A program made the position numbers and the translations under genes. The notes beneath the pieces are model-generated. The model ran no database searches. It saw only the letters and a program-made list of their open reading frames with translations, and was not told the DNA's origin. DNA of 25,799 bases, taken from assembly GCA_002423895.1 (NCBI GenBank), contig DIOL01000002.1, forward strand, positions 29,016 to 54,814. Reading direction: 5' to 3'. Numbering within the stretch: position 1 is the stretch's first letter; each line of letters opens with the position of its first letter. Source of the DNA: Bacteroidales bacterium UBA5515. Lineage in GTDB: Bacteria; Bacteroidota; Bacteroidia; Bacteroidales; P3. Positions 15,269 through 22,475 of this stretch are shown in pieces.

Positions 15269-16408
15269 ATGAATTTTAAATCATTAAAATTTCTTACAAA
15301 AAGAAGAATAGAAGCAGGTATTTTTCTTATAATCTTCTTTGGTGTATTTAGTTATATTGGCAATATAATGGGATTGCCAAATATGCTTAATACAATCATG
15401 CAAACATCTTATCATCTTTTGCTTGAAACAGTACTATATATTATGGGTATCACTGTTCTTTCAGGTGCGTTAGGTAAATTATTAACTGAGTTTGGAGTGG
15501 TTCGTTTGATTGAAGTTATGCTAAAACCCCTTATGAAACCATTGTATAATTTGCCAGGAGTGGCAGCATTAGGAGCTGTTCTTACTTTCCTTTCAGATAA
15601 TCCTGCAATTATATCTCTTGCAAAAGACAAGAATTTCAGTCAATATTTTAAGAAATATCAATTAATATCTCTTACAAATTTTGGAACAGCTTTTGGAATG
15701 GGATTAGTTGTTATTATTTTTATGGCAGGCAGAGGACATCTTTCAGCTGCTTTGATTGGATTGGTTGGAGCTGTTGTTGGAAGTATTGTTTCAACAAGAA
15801 TAATGCAAAAAATGACAATTAAGAAATATCCTGAATTAAAAACTGAAAATGTTGTTGGAGGAGATGAACAACAAATCTCCTTTAAATCAGAAGGTAGTAT
15901 ATTCTTAAGAACTCTAAACGCAATTCTTGATGGAGGGAAAACAGGAGTGGACTTAGGACTTGCAATTATTCCTGGTGTATTAATCATATCAACTTTTGTT
16001 ATGATGCTTACTTTTGGACCTTCAGCAACTGGATACACTGGTCAAGCTTATGAAGGAATTGCAATATTACCTTATCTTGCAGGAAAGATAGGATTTGTAT
16101 TTGAATGGCTATTTGGTTTTACAAATCCTGAATTAGTTGCATTCCCTATAACATCTCTTGGAGCTGTAGGAGCTGCACTTGGTTTGGTACCAAAATTTCA
16201 AACTGCAGGATTAATTGATGCTAATGCTATTGCCGTATTTACAGCAATGGGAATGTGTTGGAGTGGATATTTAAGTACTCACACTGCAATGTTGGATTCT
16301 CTTGGTTATAGAAAATTAACTGGAACTGCAATAATATCACATACAATTGGAGGACTTTGTGCAGGTATAGCAGCACACTGGCTTTTTGTACTAATAAGCT
16401 TATTCTAA
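15269..16408 (+). CDS. Nucleoside-recognition (Gate) domain membrane protein, CD0519/CD1768-like
   Basis: A 379-aa polytopic inner-membrane protein with about nine or ten hydrophobic segments in two similar halves. Each half carries a Gate-like motif: LLETVLYIMGITVLSGALGKLL then LSDNPAIISLAKDKNF in the first, and GGKTGVDLGLAIIPGVLIIST then FTNPELVAFPITSLGAVGAALGL in the second. The DNP/TNPE pair at equivalent positions suggests internal duplication. A soluble loop (about 185-210, KYPELKTENVVGGDEQQ) separates the halves. Related proteins include SpmA/SpmB and nucleoside transporters, but the substrate of this subfamily is not established. It follows the porin gene after 21 bp. Its stop codon TAA (16406-16408) lies in the loop of a hairpin shared with the convergent rfbD. 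Confidence 0.75.
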   Translation: MNFKSLKFLTKRRIEAGIFLIIFFGVFSYIGNIMGLPNMLNTIMQTSYHLLLETVLYIMGITVLSGALGKLLTEFGVVRLIEVMLKPLMKPLYNLPGVAALGAVLTFLSDNPAIISLAKDKNFSQYFKKYQLISLTNFGTAFGMGLVVIIFMAGRGHLSAALIGLVGAVVGSIVSTRIMQKMTIKKYPELKTENVVGGDEQQISFKSEGSIFLRTLNAILDGGKTGVDLGLAIIPGVLIISTFVMMLTFGPSATGYTGQAYEGIAILPYLAGKIGFVFEWLFGFTNPELVAFPITSLGAVGAALGLVPKFQTAGLIDANAIAVFTAMGMCWSGYLSTHTAMLDSLGYRKLTGTAIISHTIGGLCAGIAAHWLFVLISLF

Positions 16409-16424
16409 TTGAATAAGCTTATTA
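16392..16424. terminator. Shared hairpin across both stop codons of convergent genes
   Basis: A perfect 14-bp stem, TAATAAGCTTATTC (16392-16405) with GAATAAGCTTATTA (16411-16424), has the loop TAATT (16406-16410). The + strand stop codon is 16406-16408 in the loop, and the rfbD stop is 16422-16424 in the right arm. It probably serves as a bidirectional terminator, although U-rich tails are poor on both sides. Confidence 0.6.
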
Positions 16425-17285
16425 ATTGTTTAAAGCAATAAGGCATTCCTTTAAACTATCTTCCCAATGTGGAATAGATATATTCAAGTATTTTTTTGTT
16501 GAATCTTTATCTAAAACACTATAAACAGGTCTTTCTGCTGGAGCAGGATAATCCTTTGAAAGAATTGGATTAACCTTACAAATAAGTCCGTTAAGCTCCA
16601 TTATCTTTTTTGCAAAATCATACCAACTACATACTCCTTCATTACTATAATGAAGGATTTCTTTTGTTGAAGAATTTGATTGAATAAGAGCCTGCATTAT
16701 CGCCTTTGCCAAATCTTTTGCATAAGTTGGAGAACCTATTTGGTCGTAAACAACATTTAGGTTTTCTTTCTCTTTACCCAAACGTATCATTGTTTTAACA
16801 AAGTTATTTCCATATTCAGAATATAGCCATGCTGTTCTGATTATGGTGTAGGAATTGGCAAATTCTTGAATAAACTTCTCCCCTTCCAACTTAGTTTTCC
16901 CATAAACTGATTTTGGGAAAGTTGCTTTATTTATGGGAGAAATAGGAGTATTATTTGTATTGTCAAAAACATAATCAGTTGATATATGAATTAGATGTAT
17001 ATTTCTTTTTGAAGCTTCAATTGAAAGAAGTTTTGGAGCATTTGCATTTAAGTTAAACGCTTTTTCTTCTTCTGTTTCAGCTTTATCTACTGCTGTATAA
17101 GCTGCACAATTTATTATTGCAAATATTTTATGTGAATTTAAAAACCTAACAATACTTTCTTCTGAGCAAATATCCAATTCTTTATAATCAGTAAAATGGA
17201 ACTTATATTCTGGATAGTTTGAATGAATTTCCTTTAAGCAAGAGCCAAGTTGTCCATCTGCTCCTGTAACTAATATTTCTTTCAT
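16422..17285 (-). CDS. rfbD: dTDP-4-dehydrorhamnose reductase
   Basis: Cytoplasmic short-chain dehydrogenase/reductase of 287 aa, making dTDP-L-rhamnose from dTDP-4-dehydro-L-rhamnose with NAD(P)H, the last step of that pathway. The nucleotide-binding motif TGADGQLG is at residues 7-14. INCAAYTAVDKAE is the RfbD signature segment, and the catalytic YxxxK is in SVYGKTKLEGE. IRTAWLYSEYGNNFVKTM is also characteristic. It begins 7 bp after ugd and is translated from the same transcript. No rfbA, rfbB or rfbC is in the window, so the rest of the pathway must be elsewhere if present. The product would feed surface polysaccharide synthesis. Confidence 0.93.
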   Translation of the reverse strand: MKEILVTGADGQLGSCLKEIHSNYPEYKFHFTDYKELDICSEESIVRFLNSHKIFAIINCAAYTAVDKAETEEEKAFNLNANAPKLLSIEASKRNIHLIHISTDYVFDNTNNTPISPINKATFPKSVYGKTKLEGEKFIQEFANSYTIIRTAWLYSEYGNNFVKTMIRLGKEKENLNVVYDQIGSPTYAKDLAKAIMQALIQSNSSTKEILHYSNEGVCSWYDFAKKIMELNGLICKVNPILSKDYPAPAERPVYSVLDKDSTKKYLNISIPHWEDSLKECLIALNN

Positions 17286-17292
17286 ATTCTTT

Positions 17293-18609
17293 TTATTTTA
17301 TCCCAATCCCTTCGTAATAGAAACCTAACTCTCTCATTTCTTTTGCATCATAAATATTTCTTCCATCCAAAAGAACCAGTTCTTTCATTAAGTCTTTTAC
17401 TCTTTCCCATGAAGGCAAACGAAATTCTTTCCATTCTGTCAATAGCAAAAGAGCATTAGCATTTTCCAATGCTTCATAAGGGTCATTGCAATATTCTATT
17501 TTAATATTTGGTAAACGTCTTTGAGTTTCTTCCATTGCAATTGGGTCATAGGCTCTAATTGTGCAACCTGCTTTTGAAAGTGCTTCAAGAATATATAATG
17601 AAGGTGCTTCTCTCATATCATCTGTTTCTGGCTTGAATGATAAACCCCAAATTGCTATAGTTTTCCCTTTCAAATCAGGATAAAAGTTTTTTAGTTTATG
17701 GAAAAGGACAAGCTTTTGTTCATCATTTCTTTCTTCTGCTGCTCTAATAACTTTCAATTCAATATCATTTTCTAATCCAGTTTTATATAGAGCTTTAACA
17801 TCCTTAGGAAAACAAGAACCTCCATAACCAATTCCTGAATAAAGAAACTTACTTCCAATTCTTGGATCGCTACCAATACCTTTTCTAACCATTGATACAT
17901 CTGCCCCTACCTTTTCGCAAAGATTTGCAATTTCATTCATAAAGCTAATCCTAACAGCAAGCATTGCATTGGCTGCATATTTTGTCATTTCAGCAGATGG
18001 GACATCCATATAAATAATATTATGTCCGTTAAGAGTGAAAGGCTTGTATAGTTTATCCATCAAATCTCTTGCTCTTTCAGACTCAACTCCAACCACTATT
18101 CTATCTGGGAACATAAAATCCTTAATTGCATTTCCTTCTTTCAAAAACTCAGGATTTGAAGCTATATCAAAATCTATTTTCTTTCCTCTTTTATCCAATG
18201 CGTCTTGAATTGCTTTCTTAACTTTTTGAGCTGTTCCAACAGGAACAGTACTCTTGGTAACAACCAAACAATAATTATTCATGTTCTCTCCAACCTCTTT
18301 AGCAACATTCAAAACATATTTCAAATCCGCACTACCATCTTCATCAGAAGGTGTTCCAACAGCACTAAAAACAACATCAACTCCTTCCAAAGAATCTTTT
18401 AAAGAGGTTGAGAAACTAAGCCTTTTCTTAGCAACATTTCTTTCAATCATTTCATCCAATCCAGGCTCATATATTGGGGAAATACCTTTTTTCAAGTTAT
18501 CTATTTTTGTTTTATCGATATCAACACAAGTTACATCAATGCCCATCTCTGCAAAACAAGTTCCAGTAACTAAACCTACATATCCAGTTCCTACAATTAC
18601 TGTTTTCAT
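17293..18609 (-). CDS. ugd: UDP-glucose 6-dehydrogenase
   Basis: Cytoplasmic NAD-dependent enzyme of 438 aa that oxidises UDP-glucose twice to UDP-glucuronate for surface polysaccharides. The N-terminal Rossmann motif GTGYVG is at residues 7-12. STVPVGTA and the SNPEFLKEGNAIKDF segment are family signatures. The catalytic cysteine is in GYGGSCFPKD (Cys266 by nucleotide count). The C-terminal UDP-binding domain opens with IAIWGLSFKPETDDMREAPS. A near-consensus promoter lies upstream at 18647-18677, and a phased repeat array begins about 55 bp beyond that. A UDP-mannose/ManNAc dehydrogenase is a relative, but the motifs favour UDP-glucose. Confidence 0.93.
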   Translation of the reverse strand: MKTVIVGTGYVGLVTGTCFAEMGIDVTCVDIDKTKIDNLKKGISPIYEPGLDEMIERNVAKKRLSFSTSLKDSLEGVDVVFSAVGTPSDEDGSADLKYVLNVAKEVGENMNNYCLVVTKSTVPVGTAQKVKKAIQDALDKRGKKIDFDIASNPEFLKEGNAIKDFMFPDRIVVGVESERARDLMDKLYKPFTLNGHNIIYMDVPSAEMTKYAANAMLAVRISFMNEIANLCEKVGADVSMVRKGIGSDPRIGSKFLYSGIGYGGSCFPKDVKALYKTGLENDIELKVIRAAEERNDEQKLVLFHKLKNFYPDLKGKTIAIWGLSFKPETDDMREAPSLYILEALSKAGCTIRAYDPIAMEETQRRLPNIKIEYCNDPYEALENANALLLLTEWKEFRLPSWERVKDLMKELVLLDGRNIYDAKEMRELGFYYEGIGIK

Positions 18610-18646
18610 ATATCAATTATATTTATTTATTATTAATTCTGAATTG

Positions 18647-18677
18647 CAAATATCTGAAATTTATAAAAGAAATACAA
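18647..18677 (-). promoter_or_regulatory. Bacteroidetes-type promoter of ugd-rfbD
   Basis: The minus strand has TTG (complement of 18675-18677), a 20-bp spacer, then GATATTTG (complement of 18647-18654), one mismatch from TAnnTTTG. The box is 38 bp before the ATG at 18609. Confidence 0.55.
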
Positions 18678-18730
18678 GAAAAATTTTAGAAAAGAATAAT
18701 ATAAAACATAAGACTAATATTTTTATAAGA

Positions 18731-18947
18731 GATAACTATCTCTATCTCCCACAATAACTATCCTAACTTCCAAAGATAACTATCTAAACCTCCCGAGATA
18801 ACTATATAAGAGACAGGAAAACGCCTATTTTGGATGAGAAAACGCCTATTTTCAATTGAAAAACGACGTTTTCTGATAAAAAAACGTCGTTTTTTGACCC
18901 TATGATAACTATCGTGGAGAAACAAGATAGTTATCTTGAGGCTGTGA
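18731..18947. repeat. Ten-unit phased repeat array, period 21-22 bp
   Basis: GATAACTATC or a one-base variant occurs at 18731, 18753, 18775 and 18797, exactly 22 bp apart. Four AAAACG units start at 18818, 18839, 18860 and 18881, exactly 21 bp apart: AAAACGCCTATTTT twice, then AAAACGACGTTTT, then AAAACGTCGTTTT. GATAACTATC returns at 18904, and its reverse complement GATAGTTATC is at 18926, again 22 bp away. In all, ten units run almost without a break. The gap 18610-18973 has no credible gene; the array lies between the 3' end of rseP and the ugd promoter. Confidence 0.88.
18859..18894. terminator. Hairpin formed by two complementary array units, possible rseP-operon terminator
   Basis: AAAAACGACGTTTT (18859-18872) pairs perfectly with AAAACGTCGTTTTT (18881-18894) around an 8-nt loop. 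T-rich sequence follows on the + strand and TTTCAATTG on the minus strand. It is about 80 bp past the rseP stop and is the best terminator candidate for that six-gene operon. Confidence 0.45.
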
Positions 18948-18973
18948 AATCTTTTAATAATTCTAAACTATGG

Positions 18974-20356
18974 CTAAAACTTACCGCTCAACCATCTTAC
19001 CAAATCATTACCATTTGCATAAATCAAAAGGGCAAAAAGCAACACCATTCCAACAATTTGAGCTCTCTCCAAGAATTTATCTCCTGGCTTTTTACCTGTA
19101 ATAATTTCCCAAAGTGTAAACATAACATGTCCTCCATCCAAAGCAGGAATTGGTAGAATATTCATAAAAGCTAAAATGATTGAAAGAAATGCAGTCATAT
19201 TCCAGAAAAGTTGCCAATTCCAAGTTTCAGGGAATAAATTACCAATTGTTCCAAAACCTCCAAGAGATGAAGCACCTTCTTTTGAGAATACAAACTTGAA
19301 TTGCTTAACGTAATTTACCAAACTTTCAACTCCTTGAGAAATTCCAGCAGGAATTGATTCAAAAAATCCATATTCAACCTTTTTGGTTTTGAACATTAAA
19401 TAAGGATTCTTTGCCACTGCTCCAATCTTACCATTTTCATCAAGAGTAAAATTAGAAGTCATTTCTTTACCATTACGATAATAACCTAATGTAATAGGTT
19501 TTGATTTATGTTTTGCAATTTCAACAACAAAATCGGTAAAAGCAGGAGTTATAACTCCATTTATTGAAACAATACTGTCTCCTTCCTTCATTCCATTCTT
19601 CTGAGCAATTGAGCCTAAGGCAAAATTATCAATTACAAATGGGAAACGAGGAACTGCAAATTGTTTTGCTTCTGCAGCGATGATTTGTTTAGAAAAGTCA
19701 TTTGGTAAATTAATTTTTACTATTTCATCACCTCTTTTAATTGTACAACTATTATGTTCATCTAAAAGCAATTTTTCAACTGCTTCCGACATTTCACTTA
19801 CTGGTTTTGCATTAACAGCAAGTATTATATCTCCATTTTGGAATCCATTCTTCAAAGCCACTTCTGTATAGTCGTAACCCATAGTAGCATTTTGCAATGG
19901 AAGAGTTTCTTCTCCCCAAATGAAAAGAATCATTGAGAAAATAATCAATGCTCCAATGAAATTCATTATAACACCACCCAAAACAATAAATAATCTTTGC
20001 CAAGCAGGTTTAGAACGATATTCCCAAGGTTGAGGTTCAGAAGAAAGTTTATCTGCAGAAGTTGTGTTTTCGTCAATCATACCTGCAATTGAGCAATATC
20101 CTCCCAATGGAACCCAACCTATGCCCCATTCAGTGTTTTCTTTATTTTCTTCAAAGCTTTCAGGAGACTTTCTACTAAACCAACTTAGTTTCCATTTTCC
20201 ATCAATTTTCTTAGCTCTGAGAATTGAGAAATAGGGATTAAAAAATAAATAGAATTTCTCTACTCTGGTTTTAAAAAGTCTTGCAACAAAATAGTGTCCT
20301 AATTCATGTATAAATACAAGTAGTGATAGTGATAGTAATAATGCTAAAATTTTCAT
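18974..20356 (-). CDS. rseP: Site-2 metalloprotease RseP, membrane-embedded
   Basis: Intramembrane zinc protease of 460 aa (M50B). Family members cut anti-sigma factors or leftover signal peptides within the membrane. The zinc motif HELGH is at residues 17-21 in the first hydrophobic segment. The second active-site motif is in NILPIPALDGGHVMF near the C-terminus. Between them lie PDZ-like regions: GFQNGDIILAVNAKPVSEM and NGMKEGDSIVSINGV. The segment after the first helix has the WVPLGGYCSIAGMIDE stretch typical of the family. It is last in the operon, 28 bp after dxr; dxr-rseP linkage is common in bacteria. The protein's substrate here is unknown, as no anti-sigma gene is in the window. Confidence 0.95.
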   Translation of the reverse strand: MKILALLLSLSLLVFIHELGHYFVARLFKTRVEKFYLFFNPYFSILRAKKIDGKWKLSWFSRKSPESFEENKENTEWGIGWVPLGGYCSIAGMIDENTTSADKLSSEPQPWEYRSKPAWQRLFIVLGGVIMNFIGALIIFSMILFIWGEETLPLQNATMGYDYTEVALKNGFQNGDIILAVNAKPVSEMSEAVEKLLLDEHNSCTIKRGDEIVKINLPNDFSKQIIAAEAKQFAVPRFPFVIDNFALGSIAQKNGMKEGDSIVSINGVITPAFTDFVVEIAKHKSKPITLGYYRNGKEMTSNFTLDENGKIGAVAKNPYLMFKTKKVEYGFFESIPAGISQGVESLVNYVKQFKFVFSKEGASSLGGFGTIGNLFPETWNWQLFWNMTAFLSIILAFMNILPIPALDGGHVMFTLWEIITGKKPGDKFLERAQIVGMVLLFALLIYANGNDLVRWLSGKF

Positions 20357-20384
20357 TTTCTATGTTTGTAATATTATTTTATTC

Positions 20385-21542
20385 TTATTTTAAAAGTATT
20401 GAGCTTAATTCATCTCTAACTTCTTTATCTGTTTCAAAAAAGTCATTAACGTTAGCTTTTGCAATAAAATTGTATTTACTCATTGCATTAGCAATAATTT
20501 CTGGTATTTCTAAAAATCCCAAATCTCCTTTAAGGAAAGCCTCTACCGCAATTTCATTTGCAGCATTCATAATTGTTGGCATATTTCCTCCTTTTTCAAT
20601 TGCCTGATAGGCTAAGTTAAGGCAAGGAAATGTTTCTGTATCTGGTTTTAGAAAACTTAGGTTTGGATAATTAAATATGTTGAATTTCGGAAAATCTGTT
20701 TTTAATCTTTCTGGATAAGTAAAAGCATATTGTATTGGTAAACGCATATCTGCCAAACCCATTTGTGCTTTTAAAGAGCCATCTTCAAACTCTACCATAG
20801 AATGAACAACAGATTGAGGATGAACAACAGTTTCAATCTTTTTAATATCTAAATCAAATAACCATTTGGCTTCAATTACCTCCAATCCTTTATTCATTAA
20901 GGTTGCTGAATCAATTGTAACCTTATTACCCATTACCCAATTTGGATGATTTAATGCTTCTTTTGGGGTGATATTTCTTAACTGATCTTTTGTTTTCCCT
21001 AAGAAAGGACCTCCAGAGGCAGTAAGTATAATTTTTTCAATTGGATTGTAAAACTCTCCAGCCAAACATTGAAAGATTGCTGAATGTTCTGAGTCAACAG
21101 GAATTATCGGTACTTTATTTTCAATAGAAAGCTTGGTTATCAATTCCCCTCCAACAACTAATGTTTCTTTATTGGAAAGAGCAATTGGCTTTTTTGCTTC
21201 AATTGCCTTAATGGTTGGTTTAAGCCCAGCAAATCCAACAATAGCAGTAAGAACAATATCAATTGTTTCCATTTGAACAATATCCTCCAATGCTTCTTGT
21301 CCAGCAAATACTTTAATATCGGTTGAAGAAAGAGCTTCTTTTACTTTTTGATATTGACTCTTGTCTGCAATAACAACTGCATTTGGGTCAAATTTTAGAG
21401 CTTGTTCAATTAATAAATCAGCTTGTTTGTTTGCAGTAAGTACTTCAACGCATAGCTTGTCTTTATGATGTTCTATTACTTCTAAGGCTTGTCTTCCAAT
21501 TGAACCTGTTGAACCAATAATGGCTACCTTCTTTTGTGTCAT
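20385..21542 (-). CDS. dxr: 1-deoxy-D-xylulose 5-phosphate reductoisomerase
   Basis: Cytoplasmic enzyme of the MEP isoprenoid pathway, 385 aa. It converts DXP to 2-C-methyl-D-erythritol 4-phosphate with NADPH and a divalent metal. The N-terminal NADPH fold has GSTGSIGRQAL at about residues 10-20. The metal and substrate site is in VDSEHSAIFQCLAG (conserved D and E), followed by LTASGGPF. Further family segments are HPNWVMGNKVTIDSATLMNKGLE and EVIEAKWLFD. Its position after nadK may reflect NADPH demand. Downstream MEP enzymes IspG and IspH are Fe-S proteins, which links it loosely to sufCD in the same operon, as inference. Confidence 0.97.
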   Translation of the reverse strand: MTQKKVAIIGSTGSIGRQALEVIEHHKDKLCVEVLTANKQADLLIEQALKFDPNAVVIADKSQYQKVKEALSSTDIKVFAGQEALEDIVQMETIDIVLTAIVGFAGLKPTIKAIEAKKPIALSNKETLVVGGELITKLSIENKVPIIPVDSEHSAIFQCLAGEFYNPIEKIILTASGGPFLGKTKDQLRNITPKEALNHPNWVMGNKVTIDSATLMNKGLEVIEAKWLFDLDIKKIETVVHPQSVVHSMVEFEDGSLKAQMGLADMRLPIQYAFTYPERLKTDFPKFNIFNYPNLSFLKPDTETFPCLNLAYQAIEKGGNMPTIMNAANEIAVEAFLKGDLGFLEIPEIIANAMSKYNFIAKANVNDFFETDKEVRDELSSILLK

Positions 21543-21584
21543 AAGTTAAGTGAGTTATTGTTTTCTTTTGGTTAAGATTCTTTT

Positions 21585-22463
21585 TTATCCTCTTCTAATG
21601 TATGTTCCCCACATTAATTTTTTTCTGATTGCAGAAAAGAAACTTTGATTATTCATTCTAATCAATTTAAGTTTAAAATCAGCTTTCTTTATCTCCACAC
21701 TAAAAGGAGATAATGCAGAAACACATTGAGAATCTACATAAAGAAGTAAATTTTCATTCGATTCCTTTACTTCCAATCTAATATTTGAACTGTCTGGAAT
21801 TATTATAGGTCGAAAAGTTAAATTATGAGGACAAATTGGAGTTATTCCAATACAAGAAGATTTTGGAGATATAATTGCACCTCCTGCACTCATATTATAG
21901 GCTGTTGAACCTGTTGGAGTAGTAATTATTACCCCATCGGCAGTATAAGTTGCAAGAAACTCCTCATCAATATAAATTGAAATATCTAATAAATCTCCAG
22001 CCTTTGCAGAGCGAAGACAAATATCATTTAAAGCAAACTTGTTGTTAATATTTAATTTTAAATCATCAACATTTAATATAGAATGATTTTCAATTTCATA
22101 TTTCTTAGCTTCTAATTCTTCCAAAAGAGTGGAAATCCCATCTCTACCAACAGAGGTTAGAAAGCCAAGATGTCCAATATTAATTCCAAGAATTGGTATT
22201 TGAGAATTGCCAACAATTGGCAGGGTATCAAGCAATGTTCCATCTCCCCCAAGAGAAAGAAGTATATCTACCTCCTTAACCAATTCTTCTTTACTTGTGA
22301 AAAACTTAATTGGCTTTTTGAAAACTATTTTATCAACTATTTTCTGATAAAAATCTTCATGTATAAATATATATTCATGACTTTGTTCAATGATTGAAAT
22401 TAAACTTTGGACATAAATAATATCCTCTTCCTTAGGAGTTCTTCCGTATAAGGCAACTCTCAT
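21585..22463 (-). CDS. nadK: NAD kinase
   Basis: Phosphorylates NAD+ to NADP+ with ATP in the cytoplasm; 292 aa, the normal bacterial length. The GGDGT motif, which includes the catalytic aspartate, is in LLSLGGDGTLLDT near residues 73-81. The second conserved segment is DGVIITTPTGSTAYNMSAGGAI. ICPHNLTFRPIIIPDSS is the C-terminal family signature. It begins 12 bp after sufD and precedes dxr by 42 bp, all in the same direction, consistent with one operon. Confidence 0.96.
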   Translation of the reverse strand: MRVALYGRTPKEEDIIYVQSLISIIEQSHEYIFIHEDFYQKIVDKIVFKKPIKFFTSKEELVKEVDILLSLGGDGTLLDTLPIVGNSQIPILGINIGHLGFLTSVGRDGISTLLEELEAKKYEIENHSILNVDDLKLNINNKFALNDICLRSAKAGDLLDISIYIDEEFLATYTADGVIITTPTGSTAYNMSAGGAIISPKSSCIGITPICPHNLTFRPIIIPDSSNIRLEVKESNENLLLYVDSQCVSALSPFSVEIKKADFKLKLIRMNNQSFFSAIRKKLMWGTYIRRG

Positions 22464-22475
22464 TTTAATCGAGTA

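Noticed and set aside
15658..16038. 126-aa minus strand ORF
   Set aside because: It lies wholly antisense to the Gate-domain transporter, whose motifs are clear. It is proline-rich in the way expected of an antisense frame.
18281..18757. 158-aa + strand ORF
   Set aside because: It runs antisense to the start of ugd and into the repeat array. Composition follows the ugd codons, and no motif or promoter supports it.
18731..18947. CRISPR array
   Set aside because: The conserved parts are only 10-14 bp, the period is 21-22 bp, the repeats drift along the array, and no cas gene is near.
18731..18947. Iteron-type replication origin
   Set aside because: The 22-bp direct repeats look iteron-like, but no rep or dnaA gene is present, no DnaA boxes were noticed, and the flanking genes are ordinary chromosomal operons.
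18902..19156. 84-aa + strand ORF beginning in the array
   Set aside because: It overlaps the 3' end of rseP in antisense and starts inside a repeat unit. Nothing supports translation.
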